DNA from: JADJWR01 sp963847675
GTDB taxonomy: Bacteria; Pseudomonadota; Gammaproteobacteria; Burkholderiales; Burkholderiaceae_F
Length of the DNA: 64,000 bases
Reading direction: 5' to 3'
NCBI GenBank assembly: GCA_963847675.1
Contig: CAWKAP010000005.1
Span: 124,001-188,000 of the forward strand
Notes under the pieces: model-generated
Seen by the model: the letters and a program-made list of their open reading frames with translations, nothing else
Database searches by the model: none
Told to the model about the DNA's origin: nothing
Program-made: the position numbers and the translations under genes
Shown here: positions 18,031 through 26,578 of the stretch, piece after piece
How positions within the stretch are numbered: the first letter of the stretch is position 1
Layout: each line of letters opens with the position of its first letter

Positions 18031-19025
18031 ACACGGTTACCGAGCAGAAGCCCCGCCTGACCACGGCGGCAATGATTGCCTCGATCGCCGCGGACGATCA
18101 GCGCGTCACGGCAGCGCCGTTCGGCAAGGCGCTGGTCGAACTTGCCCGGACTCGGCCCGAGATCGTCGGCATGACCGCGGACCTTGCCAAGTACACGGAT
18201 CTGCATCTTTTCGCGCAGGCGTACCCGGAGCGCTTCTTCCAGATGGGCATGGCCGAGCAGCTTCTGATGGGGGCGGCCGGCGGCATGGCCAAAGAGGGAT
18301 TCACGCCTTTTGCGACCACCTACGCGGTGTTCGGCTCGCGCCGTGCCTACGACTTCATCCACCAGGTGATCTGCGAAGAACGCCTGAATGTGAAGATCTG
18401 CTGCGCGCTGCCGGGACTGACGACCGGCTATGGTCCCAGCCACCAGGCCACCGAAGACATCGCGATCATGCGCGGCGTCCCCGGGCTCACCATCGTCGAT
18501 CCGTGCGACGCGCTGGACATCGAGCAGGCCGTTCCGCAGATCGCGGACCATGACGGCCCTGTCTACATGCGCCTGCTGCGCGGCAACGTGCCGCTCGTGC
18601 TCGATGAGTACGACTACAGGTTCGAGCTCGGCAAGGCGAAGATGCTGCGCGACGGCAGGGACGCGCTGATCGTCTCCAGCGGCTTGATGACGATGCGTGC
18701 TCTGGAGGCGGCGAAAATCCTGGCCGCGGCAGGCATCGAGAGCGCCGTGCTGCACACGCCAACGATCAAGCCTCTCGACGAAGCCGCGATCCTGCGCGAA
18801 GCGTCGCGCAGCCGGCGCCTGGTCGTCGTCGCCGAGAATCACTCGGTCGTCGGTGGACTGGGCGAAGCCGTTGCAACGCTCCTGATGCGTAGCGGCACGG
18901 CGGCGACTTTCCGGCAGATCGCTCTCCCGGACGAGTTCCTCGCCGCAGGCGCGTTGCCGACCTTGCATGACCGCTATGGCATCTCTGCCGCGGCCGTGGC
19001 CTCGCGCATCCGGTCATGGCTCTAG
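18027..19025 (+). CDS. Transketolase, C-terminal subunit
   Basis: The pyrimidine-binding plus C-terminal domains of the split transketolase, 332 residues. GMTADLAKYTDLH, the activating glutamate in QMGMAEQLLMGAAGGMA, PFATTYAVF and TTGYGPSHQATEDIAIMRG are family hallmarks. The C-terminal Rossmann-like domain (VSSGLMTMRALEAAKILAAAGI ... VVVAENHSVVGGLGEAV) completes it. The start lies in the ATGA overlap with the N-terminal subunit stop. Together the two genes equal one full transketolase. The enzyme would move a two-carbon ketol unit between phosphorylated sugars, for instance using an aldose phosphate made by the minus-strand genes. Confidence 0.9.
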   Translation: MNTVTEQKPRLTTAAMIASIAADDQRVTAAPFGKALVELARTRPEIVGMTADLAKYTDLHLFAQAYPERFFQMGMAEQLLMGAAGGMAKEGFTPFATTYAVFGSRRAYDFIHQVICEERLNVKICCALPGLTTGYGPSHQATEDIAIMRGVPGLTIVDPCDALDIEQAVPQIADHDGPVYMRLLRGNVPLVLDEYDYRFELGKAKMLRDGRDALIVSSGLMTMRALEAAKILAAAGIESAVLHTPTIKPLDEAAILREASRSRRLVVVAENHSVVGGLGEAVATLLMRSGTAATFRQIALPDEFLAAGALPTLHDRYGISAAAVASRIRSWL

Positions 19026-19122
19026 AAAGCGATTCGGGCACCACTCAGCGGATTTCACGTACCGAGCAGCGTTTCCTGCCCGGATTCACACAAGCTTCAC
19101 CCACAACGTAGGAGGCACACAG

Positions 19123-20115
19123 ATGAAATCACCCACCCGTCGGGTCGTGCTGGGTCTGGCCGCAGGCCTGATGGCCATGCCGCTGGCGTTCGCGCAGGCA
19201 CCGATGAAACTGACGCTCGGCCATAACGCCGGCCCGGGCAACCCCAAGTCGGAGGCGGCGATCAAGTTCGCCGAAATCGTCAAGGCGAAGAGCAACGGCC
19301 GTCTGAACGTGCAGGTCGGCGCGGCGGCTCAGCTCGGCGACGATCTGACCATGATCTCCGCGCTGCGTACCGGCACGCTCGACATGAGCATCAACTCGCA
19401 GGGGCCGCTGTCGTCGGTGCTGCCGGAGCTTGCGGCTCTTGGCCTGCCCTTCCTGTTCTCCAGCCTGCCGGAGGCGTGGAAGGTGCTCGACGGCGCCGTC
19501 GGCCAGGACCTGGCCAAGCGGCTGGAGCCCAAGAACATGATCCTGCTCGGCTGGATGGACAACGGCATCCGCCAGACGACCAACAACAAGCGGCCGGTCA
19601 ACGTGCCCGCCGACCTGCAGGGCATGAAACTGCGCACGCCGGCCGATCCGGCCACCGTCGACCTGTTCCAGGCGATGGGGGCGCTGACCCAGCAGATCAA
19701 CTTCGGCGAGTTGTACGTCGCCCTGCAGCAGGGCGTCGTCGACGGCCAGGAGAATCCGCTCGCCAACATCTTCTCGTCGAAGCTGTACGAGGTGCAGAAG
19801 TTCCTGTCCTTCACTAACCACAAGTACGAGTGCATGCCGTTCGTCATGAGCAGCATCACCTGGGCGCGGCTGTCGCCGGCCGACCGGGAAATCATCAAGG
19901 CCGCCGCAGTGGAGGCCACCGCCTACGAGCGCAAGCTGATGTTCGAATCGGACGAGAAGCTGCTCGGCGAGTTCAAGAAGATGTCCCACCTGGCGATCAA
20001 CACGCCGCCCAGCCTGGCGCCGTTCAAGGCCGCCACGGAGAAGGTGTGGGACGACTGGGAGAAGAAGCCGTTCGGCGACTTCGTCAAGTCGCTGCGCGCC
20101 ACGCGCGGCAAGTAG
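19123..20115 (+). CDS. TRAP transporter substrate-binding protein (DctP family)
   Basis: The periplasmic receptor of a tripartite ATP-independent transporter, 330 residues. The signal peptide VVLGLAAGLMAMPLAFAQA is followed by the usual LGHNAGPGNPKSEAAIKFAEIV. The conserved LKLRTP-type motif appears as GMKLRTPADP, with GELYVALQQGVVDGQENP. The arginine of that motif normally binds a substrate carboxylate, so a sugar acid is more likely than a neutral sugar. The start at 19123 follows GTAGGAGG. It is first of the P-Q-M set and is separated from dctQ by a strong hairpin. Confidence 0.95.
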   Translation: MKSPTRRVVLGLAAGLMAMPLAFAQAPMKLTLGHNAGPGNPKSEAAIKFAEIVKAKSNGRLNVQVGAAAQLGDDLTMISALRTGTLDMSINSQGPLSSVLPELAALGLPFLFSSLPEAWKVLDGAVGQDLAKRLEPKNMILLGWMDNGIRQTTNNKRPVNVPADLQGMKLRTPADPATVDLFQAMGALTQQINFGELYVALQQGVVDGQENPLANIFSSKLYEVQKFLSFTNHKYECMPFVMSSITWARLSPADREIIKAAAVEATAYERKLMFESDEKLLGEFKKMSHLAINTPPSLAPFKAATEKVWDDWEKKPFGDFVKSLRATRGK

Positions 20116-20138
20116 GCAGCGGGCACGGCAGCGCAACC

Positions 20139-20171
20139 GCGAAGCGGCGGTCGGCACGGCCGCCGCTTCGC
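20139..20171 (+). promoter_or_regulatory. Perfect 12-bp hairpin between dctP and dctQ
   Basis: Arms GCGAAGCGGCGG (20139-20150) and CCGCCGCTTCGC (20160-20171) pair perfectly around a 9-base loop. No T-run follows, so it is not a standard terminator. In transporter operons such a stem after the binding-protein gene usually stabilises the upstream mRNA or lets only part of the transcripts continue. That raises the binding protein relative to the permease. This role is inferred. Confidence 0.65.
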
Positions 20172-20205
20172 GTACTGGCGAATTGGAGTCGGGAGGCGCG
20201 ACAAC

Positions 20206-20760
20206 ATGGAAACCGAATTCAGCGGCTGGCGGGCGGCGCTGCTCGCCGCGGCGCGGCTGGTCGACGTGTTCGTCGGGAAGGTATGCAGGTCGGTCCTCGT
20301 GATCACCGGGCTGGCGCTGCTGGTCGTGCTGATCGGCACCGTGGCGGTGCGCTACTTCCACGGCGCCAGCGTGCGTTACGACGCCGAGCTCATCGCGCTG
20401 ACCTATCCGATCTTCGTCTCCGCCGGCATCGCCGAGGCGGCGCGGCAAGGGGCGCATGTCGCCACCCAGATCATGCTCAAGGTGCTGAACGACGTCTGGC
20501 GGCCGCGGCTGGCCGTCTTCATTCACGCCGTGACGGCAACCGCCTATCTTTACCTGGCGTGGTACGCGTTCCTGAACGCGCTGATCGCGCACGACGAGCG
20601 CAGCACGATCCTGCGCGTGCCGGGCAGCGTCGGCTACGGGAGCCTGTCGGTCGGCCTGGCGCTGATCGGAATCTGCAGCCTGGCCGCCATCGTCCGCCTG
20701 CTCATCGCGGGTGAGAAGGTCAAGGTCGACTTCGCCGCTTCCGGACCGGGGGTCGTATGA
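20206..20760 (+). CDS. TRAP transporter small permease (DctQ family)
   Basis: A four-helix inner-membrane protein of 184 residues. Hydrophobic segments lie near LVITGLALLVVLIGTVAVRYF, ALTYPIFVSAGIAEAA, LAVFIHAVTATAYLYLAWYA and LSVGLALIGICSLAAIVRL. The family pattern of a charged turn after the second helix (EAARQGAHVATQIM) is present. Its stop overlaps the dctM start by 4 bases (ATGA). DctQ pairs with DctM to form the sodium-driven membrane unit. Confidence 0.9.
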   Translation: METEFSGWRAALLAAARLVDVFVGKVCRSVLVITGLALLVVLIGTVAVRYFHGASVRYDAELIALTYPIFVSAGIAEAARQGAHVATQIMLKVLNDVWRPRLAVFIHAVTATAYLYLAWYAFLNALIAHDERSTILRVPGSVGYGSLSVGLALIGICSLAAIVRLLIAGEKVKVDFAASGPGVV

Positions 20761-22019
20761 GCGCCGTCATGGTCATCGTCTTCCTGCTGTGCCTGGCGCT
20801 GTCGTTTCCGGTCGCGCATGGGCTGCTCATCGGTTCGACGCTGGGCCTGATGACCTCGGACCACCTGCCGCTGTTCGCGGTGGTGCAGCAGTTGTACGCG
20901 CCGACGCAGAGCTTTCCGCTGATCGCGATCCCGTTCTTCGTGATGGCGGGCGAACTGATGATGTCCGGCAAGCTCGGCGAGCGGCTGATCGAGTTCGCCA
21001 CCGACCTCGTCGGTCGCTTCCGCGGCGGCCACGCCATGGTGAGCGTGCTCGGCTCGACGCTGTTCGGCGGCGTGTCCGGCTCGGCGGTGGCCGACGCCAC
21101 CGCGCTCGGCGCGGTGCTGGTGCCGTGGCAGAAGAAGATGGGCTATCCGCCGGCGTTCTGCGGCGCGACCATCGCCGCCGCCTCGACCATCGACATCCTG
21201 ATCCCGCCGTCGATTCCGCTGATCCTCTTTGCCCTCGTGTCCAACGCCTCGATCGGCGCGCTGTTCTTCGCCGGCATCGTGCCCGGCCTGATGCTGGCGG
21301 TCGGCTTCCTCGCGGTATGCAACATCAGCGCCCGTTTCCGCGGTTTTCCCTACGACACGGAACCGGTCGCCTGGGGGACGATGGCCAGGCGCGGCCTGTT
21401 CGCGCTGCCGGCACTGCTGCTGCCGGTGTTCATCCTGCTGGCGCTGCGCTTCGGCGTCGCCACGCCGACCGAGATCAGCACCATTGCCGTCGTCTACTCG
21501 ATGCTGGTTTCGGCGTTCTTCTACCGCGACCTGACCTGGGCCCGCGTGAAGAAGTCGCTGATCTTCGCCGGTGTTGCCTCCGGCGTGGTCATGCTGCTGA
21601 TCATGACCTCGACCATCGCCGGATGGATCCTGACGCTGGAGCAGGTGCCCGACCTGTTCATCGAATGGTCGAAGGAGACCTTCGACACGAAGGTCGGCAT
21701 CCTGCTGATGATGAACGCCATCATGCTGTTCACCGGCATGTTCATGGACCTGCCGGCGGCGATCCTGCTGCTCGGCCCGTTGTTCGTGCCGCTGGCGGTC
21801 ACCTTCCAGATCGACCTGGTGCAGCTCGGCGTGATGATGGTCGTCAACCTCGCCATCGGCCTGTACTCGCCGCCGGTGGGCACGACGATGTTCATCGGCG
21901 CCATGCTGTCGAAGGCGAGCATCGGCGAGACGGTCAAGGAACTGATCCCGTTCTATGTCGTCGCGCTGCTGGTGCTGGCGCTGATGACCTACGTGCCGGG
22001 GCTGACGCTGCAACTCTGA
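20757..22019 (+). CDS. TRAP transporter large permease (DctM family)
   Basis: The ion-coupled transport subunit, 420 residues with about 11-12 predicted membrane segments. Typical DctM pieces are IAIPFFVMAGELMMSGKLGERLI, GSTLFGGVSGSAVADATALGAVLVP, AASTIDILIPPSIPLILFA and the C-terminal LYSPPVGTTMFIGAMLSKASIGETVKEL. Coupled to dctQ through an ATGA overlap. With the neighbouring dehydrogenases and split transketolase it defines an uptake-plus-catabolism unit. The exact substrate is unknown. Confidence 0.95.
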   Translation: MSAVMVIVFLLCLALSFPVAHGLLIGSTLGLMTSDHLPLFAVVQQLYAPTQSFPLIAIPFFVMAGELMMSGKLGERLIEFATDLVGRFRGGHAMVSVLGSTLFGGVSGSAVADATALGAVLVPWQKKMGYPPAFCGATIAAASTIDILIPPSIPLILFALVSNASIGALFFAGIVPGLMLAVGFLAVCNISARFRGFPYDTEPVAWGTMARRGLFALPALLLPVFILLALRFGVATPTEISTIAVVYSMLVSAFFYRDLTWARVKKSLIFAGVASGVVMLLIMTSTIAGWILTLEQVPDLFIEWSKETFDTKVGILLMMNAIMLFTGMFMDLPAAILLLGPLFVPLAVTFQIDLVQLGVMMVVNLAIGLYSPPVGTTMFIGAMLSKASIGETVKELIPFYVVALLVLALMTYVPGLTLQL

Positions 22020-22067
22020 GCCAACCTTGCCGCCGCCGTTCGGCGGACGCTGCCACGAGACCGAGAC

Positions 22068-22967
22068 ATGACCCAGCAGACGATCGCCTTCATCGGCATG
22101 GGCGCGATGGGCGCACACAGCGCGCGGCGGCTGGCACAGGCCGGCTTCCGCGTCCAGGGCTTCGACGTCCGCGCCGAGGCGCTGCAGGCGCTGGCCGCCG
22201 TCGGCGGCCACCCCTGCGCCAGCGCCGCGCAGGCGATGCAGGGCGCGCGGCATGCGGTGCTGTTCGTCGTCAACGGCAGCCAGGCCGCGCAGGTGATCTT
22301 CGGGCCGCAGGGGCTCGACGAGTCGGCGCCGGAGGGCACGACGATCATCTCCTGCGTGACGATGGCGCCGACCGAGGCGACGGACCTCGCCCGGCGCTGC
22401 GCCGAGCGCGGCTGGACCTTCGTCGACGCGCCGGTCAGCGGCGGCACGGTCGGCGCGGAGCAGGGCACGTTGACGATCATGGCCTCCGGGCCGGCAGCGG
22501 CGATCGAGCAATGCCGGCCGATCATGGAGACCATGGGCAGCCGGCTGGTGATCGTCGGTCCCAAGGCCGGTGACGGCGCGATGGTCAAGACGATCAACCA
22601 GCTGCTGTGCGGCGTGCACCTGGCCGCCGCCGGCGAGGCGATGGCGCTCGCGCGCCGCGCCGGGCTCGACCCGCAGGCGGTGTGGGACGTCGTGAGCCAG
22701 AGCGCCGCCGGCTCGTGGATGCTCAGCAACCGCGGGCCGCGCATGGTGGCGCGCAGCTTCGACCAGCCGACCAGCACGGTGGACATCTTCGTCAAGGACC
22801 TCGGCATCGTCGCCGACGTGGCGCGCGGCCTGCGCTTTCCCGCCGCGCTTGCGGCCTCGGCGTTGCAGAGCTTCCTCGGCGCGAGCGGGGCCGGCAACGG
22901 CAGCCGTGACGACGCCGCCGTAACCCTGTTCTACGAGAACTTCGCGCCGCCGAAACCCGGCGGCTGA
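22068..22967 (+). CDS. NAD(P)-dependent beta-hydroxyacid dehydrogenase family protein
   Basis: A 299-residue member of the 3-hydroxyisobutyrate/6-phosphogluconate dehydrogenase-like family. The Rossmann motif GMGAMGAHSARRL, the substrate motif DAPVSGGTVGAEQGTLTIM and the catalytic lysine segment GDGAMVKTINQLL are all visible. L-threonate dehydrogenase (LtnD) and tartronate semialdehyde reductases belong to the same family, so a C3-C5 hydroxy acid substrate is reasonable. It follows dctM by 48 bases and precedes the second oxidoreductase by 20, in the same unit. Confidence 0.88.
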   Translation: MTQQTIAFIGMGAMGAHSARRLAQAGFRVQGFDVRAEALQALAAVGGHPCASAAQAMQGARHAVLFVVNGSQAAQVIFGPQGLDESAPEGTTIISCVTMAPTEATDLARRCAERGWTFVDAPVSGGTVGAEQGTLTIMASGPAAAIEQCRPIMETMGSRLVIVGPKAGDGAMVKTINQLLCGVHLAAAGEAMALARRAGLDPQAVWDVVSQSAAGSWMLSNRGPRMVARSFDQPTSTVDIFVKDLGIVADVARGLRFPAALAASALQSFLGASGAGNGSRDDAAVTLFYENFAPPKPGG

Positions 22968-22987
22968 CAGCCGCACGAGGAGTCCGC

Positions 22988-24337
22988 ATGAACCTGTATC
23001 GAATGCTGGCGGCGCGCGCCGCCGAAGGCAAGCCGCTGCGCGTCGGCCTGATCGGCGCCGGCAAGTTCGGCGCAATGTACCTGGCGCAGGTACCGCGCAC
23101 GCCGGGCGTGCATCTCGTCGGCATCGCCGACCTGTCGCCGGCTGCCGCACGGGTCAACCTCGAACGCGTCGGCTGGCAGCCGGAACAGTTCGGTGCCGGC
23201 TCCCTCGACGACGCGCTGGCCAGGGGCCATACGCACCTCGGTGACGACTGGCAGCAGCTCGTCGCGCACCCGGGCATCGACGTCATCGTCGAGTGCACCG
23301 GCCATCCGCCCGCGGCGGTCGAGCACTGTCTCGGCGCGTTCGCCCACGGCAAGCACGTCGTCAACGTCACCGTCGAGGCCGACGCCTTCTGCGGGCCGCT
23401 GCTGGCCCGCAAGGCCCGCGATGCCGGTGTCGTCTACAGCCTCGCCTACGGTGACCAGCCGGCCCTGATCTGCGAGCTCGTCGACTGGGGGCGTGCCTGC
23501 GGCTTCCCGGTGGTCGCAGCGGGACGCGGCCACAAGTGGCTGCCGCACTTCTCCGAGTCGACGCCGGACACCGTGTGGAACAACTGGGGACTGACGCCGG
23601 AGCAGGCCAGGATCGGCGGGCTGAACCCGAAGATGTTCAATTCGTTCCTCGACGGCTCGAAGCCGTCGATCGAGAGCACCGCGGTGTGCAACGCGACCGG
23701 CCTGGTCGCGCCGCCGGATGGGCTGACGTTTCCGCCGGCCTCGGTCGACGACATCCCCTTCGTGTGCCGGCCGATCGCCGAGGGCGGCGTGCTGCACCAG
23801 AAGGGCCAGGTCGAGGTCATCTCGTCGCTGGAGAAGGACGGCCGCGTCATCCCCTACGACATCCGCATGGGCGTGTTCGTCGTCTTCGAGGGCGACACCG
23901 AGTACATCCGCAACTGCTTCAGGGAGTACATGGTGCGCACGGACCCGACCGGCCGCTATGCCTGCCTGTACAAGCGCTGGCACCTGATCGGCCTCGAACT
24001 GGGCATCTCGGTGGCCTCGGTCGGACTGCGCGGCGAGCCGACGGGTGCGGCGACCTGCTTCAACGCCGACGTGGTGGCGACCGCCAAGCGCGACCTGAAG
24101 GCGGGCGAAGTGCTCGACGGCGAGGGCGGCTACACGGTGTGGGGCAAGCTGTTCCAGGCCGAGAAGTCGCTCGCCTTCGGCGGCCTGCCCCTCGGGCTGG
24201 CGCACGACGTCAAGCTGGTGCGCGACGTCAGGAAGGGCCAGTCGGTGTCATGGGCCGACGTGAAGATGGATGAAAGCCTGCCCGCGTACAAGCTCCGGCG
24301 CGAGATGGAAGCGCTGTTCGCGCCAGCGCGGCGCTAG
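22988..24337 (+). CDS. NAD(P)-dependent oxidoreductase with C-terminal SAF-like domain (COG4091-like)
   Basis: A 449-residue protein resembling homoserine-dehydrogenase-like oxidoreductases of the COG4091 type. The N-terminal Rossmann part has VGLIGAGKFGAMYLAQV, IVECTGHPPAAVEHCLGAFAHGKHVVNVTVEAD and AYGDQPALICELVDW. The C-terminal part (FNADVVATAKRDLKAGEVLDGEGGY) looks like a SAF/antifreeze-type beta-clip. Its reaction is not settled in my knowledge, but such genes often sit in sugar and sugar-acid loci. Last gene of the plus-strand unit. Its TAG overlaps the rpiB TAG on the other strand through a shared palindromic CTAG (24334-24337). Confidence 0.8.
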   Translation: MNLYRMLAARAAEGKPLRVGLIGAGKFGAMYLAQVPRTPGVHLVGIADLSPAAARVNLERVGWQPEQFGAGSLDDALARGHTHLGDDWQQLVAHPGIDVIVECTGHPPAAVEHCLGAFAHGKHVVNVTVEADAFCGPLLARKARDAGVVYSLAYGDQPALICELVDWGRACGFPVVAAGRGHKWLPHFSESTPDTVWNNWGLTPEQARIGGLNPKMFNSFLDGSKPSIESTAVCNATGLVAPPDGLTFPPASVDDIPFVCRPIAEGGVLHQKGQVEVISSLEKDGRVIPYDIRMGVFVVFEGDTEYIRNCFREYMVRTDPTGRYACLYKRWHLIGLELGISVASVGLRGEPTGAATCFNADVVATAKRDLKAGEVLDGEGGYTVWGKLFQAEKSLAFGGLPLGLAHDVKLVRDVRKGQSVSWADVKMDESLPAYKLRREMEALFAPARR

Positions 24338-24789
24338 GCGGCGCCGCTGCGGCGGGCGTCGTACTCGTTGATGCGGTCGACCTTCGGCTTCGAGCGGCCG
24401 CCGTCGAAACTCGACTGCAGCCACTTGTCGACGATCGCCTTGGCCAGTTCCGGTCCGATCACGCGCGCGCCGAGCGTGATGATCTGCGCGTCGTTGCTGC
24501 GGCTGGCGCGCTCTGCCGAATAGGTGTCATGGCACTGGGCGGCGCGGATACCGGGGACTTTGTTGGCCGAGATTGCCATGCCGATGCCCGTGCCGCACAG
24601 GAGCACGCCGCGCAGGTGCTCGCCCTTCGCGACGCTCTCCGCTACCGCGAAGGCAACGTCCGGGTACAGCACGGGCCTGTTGTCGTGTGTGCCGAAGTCG
24701 GTGACCTCATGACCCGCGGCAATCAGGTGCTTCTTGATCGTTTCCTTCAGCTCGCAGGCCGCTTCGTCGCAGCCAATCGCCAGTTCCAT
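24334..24789 (-). CDS. rpiB: RpiB/LacAB-family sugar-phosphate isomerase
   Basis: A 151-residue isomerase of the ribose-5-phosphate isomerase B type. The catalytic cysteine is in LLCGTGIGMAISANKVPGIRAA, and the segment SNDAQIITLGARVIG is conserved. Members act on ribose 5-phosphate or allose 6-phosphate. Paralogues in tetritol pathways (DerI/EryI) turn D-erythrulose 4-phosphate into D-erythrose 4-phosphate. Placement directly behind the DhaK-DhaL kinase (stop and start separated by one base) favours the tetrose-phosphate role here. Confidence 0.88.
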   Translation of the reverse strand: MELAIGCDEAACELKETIKKHLIAAGHEVTDFGTHDNRPVLYPDVAFAVAESVAKGEHLRGVLLCGTGIGMAISANKVPGIRAAQCHDTYSAERASRSNDAQIITLGARVIGPELAKAIVDKWLQSSFDGGRSKPKVDRINEYDARRSGAA

Positions 24790-24790
24790 C

Positions 24791-26554
24791 TCAGTCTCCC
24801 AGCTGTCGCCGCAGCGAACGCGCCATCGATTGCAGGATCAGGAAACACGAGGTCGCACCGGCGTCGAGCACGCCGATCGAGCGCGGGCCGAGCCGCGCCG
24901 AGCGGCCGACGCGCGCCTGCATGTCCTTGGTCGAGTTCTTTCCTGCCTCGGCCGCCTCGCTCATCGCTTCCAGGGCAAGAGTGAACGGTGCGCCCGCAGC
25001 CTGCGCAGCGCGGAACGCATCGAGCGCCGGAACCAGCGTGTCGACAAGCGTCTTGTCGCCGACCTGCGCATTGCCCATGCTCTGCACGCGCGCTGTCGCA
25101 GCCTGCAGCGCGTCGCCGAAAAGGGCGGCGTCGAGCTGTCCGTAGGGGGCTAGCGTCTGCGCGAACGCGCCGAAGAACTGCCCGTACAGCGGCCCCATCG
25201 AACCGCCGATGTCGTCCATCAGCGCCTGCGACAGTTGTTCGAGCGCCGTCGGCAGATGCTGAGCCTGGCTGCCGAGTGCATCGAGCCGTTGGCCGCATCC
25301 GGTGAACCCCTTGCTCATGTTGATGCCGTGGTCGCCGTCACCGATCGCGCCATCGATCTCGCTCAGATACCCGCGATGCGCGTTGATCGTCGCGATGAGA
25401 TCGCGCACTACGACGCCAGCCGTAGCCATCGCGACAGCTGGACCAACCACCGTCCGTGCCGCCGCCGCCGCGGGCGCTGCCGGCATCGCCGCACCGGCGC
25501 GGGAAGTTGCCGTCGCCCCGGGAGGCGCGGCCGTAGCGGGCTCGCCCGCCACCGCACTGCCGACCGTCATTCCTGCGCTGCGGCACGGCGCTTTCAGGCA
25601 TGTTTCGAGTTCATCGTCGAGACGCATGACGGTCAGCGTGACGCCGAACATCTCCAGCGAGGTGAACAGGTTGCCGATGTGATTGACGGCGATGCGGATG
25701 CCCTGCGCCTGCAACCGGCGAGCCACCTCGCCGTACAGGATGTACTGCTCCATCAGAGGTGTTGCGCCGAGGCCGGAAATCAGCACCGCGACTCGATCGC
25801 CCGCAATGAAGGGCAGGTCGGGCAACACCACGCCGAGCATCAGGTCGGCCATCTCGGAGGCGCTGACGGTATTTCGCACGTCGATGCCCGGCTCGCCATG
25901 ATGGCCGATGCCCACTTCCATCTTGCCGTGCTCGATCGTGAAGTTGGCCTTGCCGACCGCCGGGATCACGCAGGCCGACAGGCCGATGCCGATCGAGCGC
26001 GTCGAATCGATCGCCTTCTGCGCCACCGCGATCACCTCGTCCAGTGACGCGCCCATCGCCGCCTTGGCGGCGCCGATCTTCCACATCAGGATTTCGCCGG
26101 CGACGCCACGGCGCTTGGCCTCGTCGCCTTTCGGCGCCGAAGGCACGTCGTCGTTGGCAATCACGGTCCTGACCGTCAGGCCCTCGCGGCCGACGGTCTC
26201 GATCGCCATGCGTACGTTCATGTTGTCGCCGGCATAGTTGCCGTACAGGCAGGCCACGCCGCTGCCGCCGTCGGCCGCCCGCATCGCGTCGGCGAAGCTC
26301 TTCGCCGTCGGCGAAGAGAAAATCTCGCCAATCGCCACGGCATCGACCAGTCCCTCGCCGACGTAGCCGAGAAACGCGGGCTCATGCCCCGAACCGCCGC
26401 CGGTAACGATTCCGACCTTGCCTTTCTCCGGCGCGGCGGCGCGCTTGACCACGCGCGGGTTGCCGGTGCCGACGACCCGGCCCTCGTGTGCCGCGAGCCA
26501 TCCCTTGAGCATGTCCTCGACGACCTGGTCCGGACTGTTGATCACGCGGTTCAT
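24791..26554 (-). CDS. DhaK-DhaL fusion kinase (dihydroxyacetone/tetrulose kinase)
   Basis: An ATP-dependent kinase of 587 residues with DhaK (about 1-330) and DhaL (about 375-587) fused. DhaK shows the family's VTGGGSGHEPAFLGYVG and the substrate-binding histidine before GEPG in GIGHHGEPGIDV (His219). DhaL shows GDGDHGINMSKG and GGSMGPLYGQFF. An Ala/Pro/Thr-rich linker of about 45 residues joins them. Fusions of this kind phosphorylate dihydroxyacetone, or D- or L-erythrulose (DerK/LerK). With RpiB and a TIM-barrel isomerase beside it, a tetrulose is the likeliest substrate. The ATG at 26554 follows GGAGA. Confidence 0.9.
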   Translation of the reverse strand: MNRVINSPDQVVEDMLKGWLAAHEGRVVGTGNPRVVKRAAAPEKGKVGIVTGGGSGHEPAFLGYVGEGLVDAVAIGEIFSSPTAKSFADAMRAADGGSGVACLYGNYAGDNMNVRMAIETVGREGLTVRTVIANDDVPSAPKGDEAKRRGVAGEILMWKIGAAKAAMGASLDEVIAVAQKAIDSTRSIGIGLSACVIPAVGKANFTIEHGKMEVGIGHHGEPGIDVRNTVSASEMADLMLGVVLPDLPFIAGDRVAVLISGLGATPLMEQYILYGEVARRLQAQGIRIAVNHIGNLFTSLEMFGVTLTVMRLDDELETCLKAPCRSAGMTVGSAVAGEPATAAPPGATATSRAGAAMPAAPAAAAARTVVGPAVAMATAGVVVRDLIATINAHRGYLSEIDGAIGDGDHGINMSKGFTGCGQRLDALGSQAQHLPTALEQLSQALMDDIGGSMGPLYGQFFGAFAQTLAPYGQLDAALFGDALQAATARVQSMGNAQVGDKTLVDTLVPALDAFRAAQAAGAPFTLALEAMSEAAEAGKNSTKDMQARVGRSARLGPRSIGVLDAGATSCFLILQSMARSLRRQLGD

Positions 26555-26578
26555 CGCGAGTCTCCGATAGGGGGCTGC

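Noticed and set aside
20634..23150. 838-codon minus-strand ORF opposite dctM and the hydroxyacid dehydrogenase
   Set aside because: Shadow of GC-rich codons; the plus-strand genes carry all recognisable motifs.
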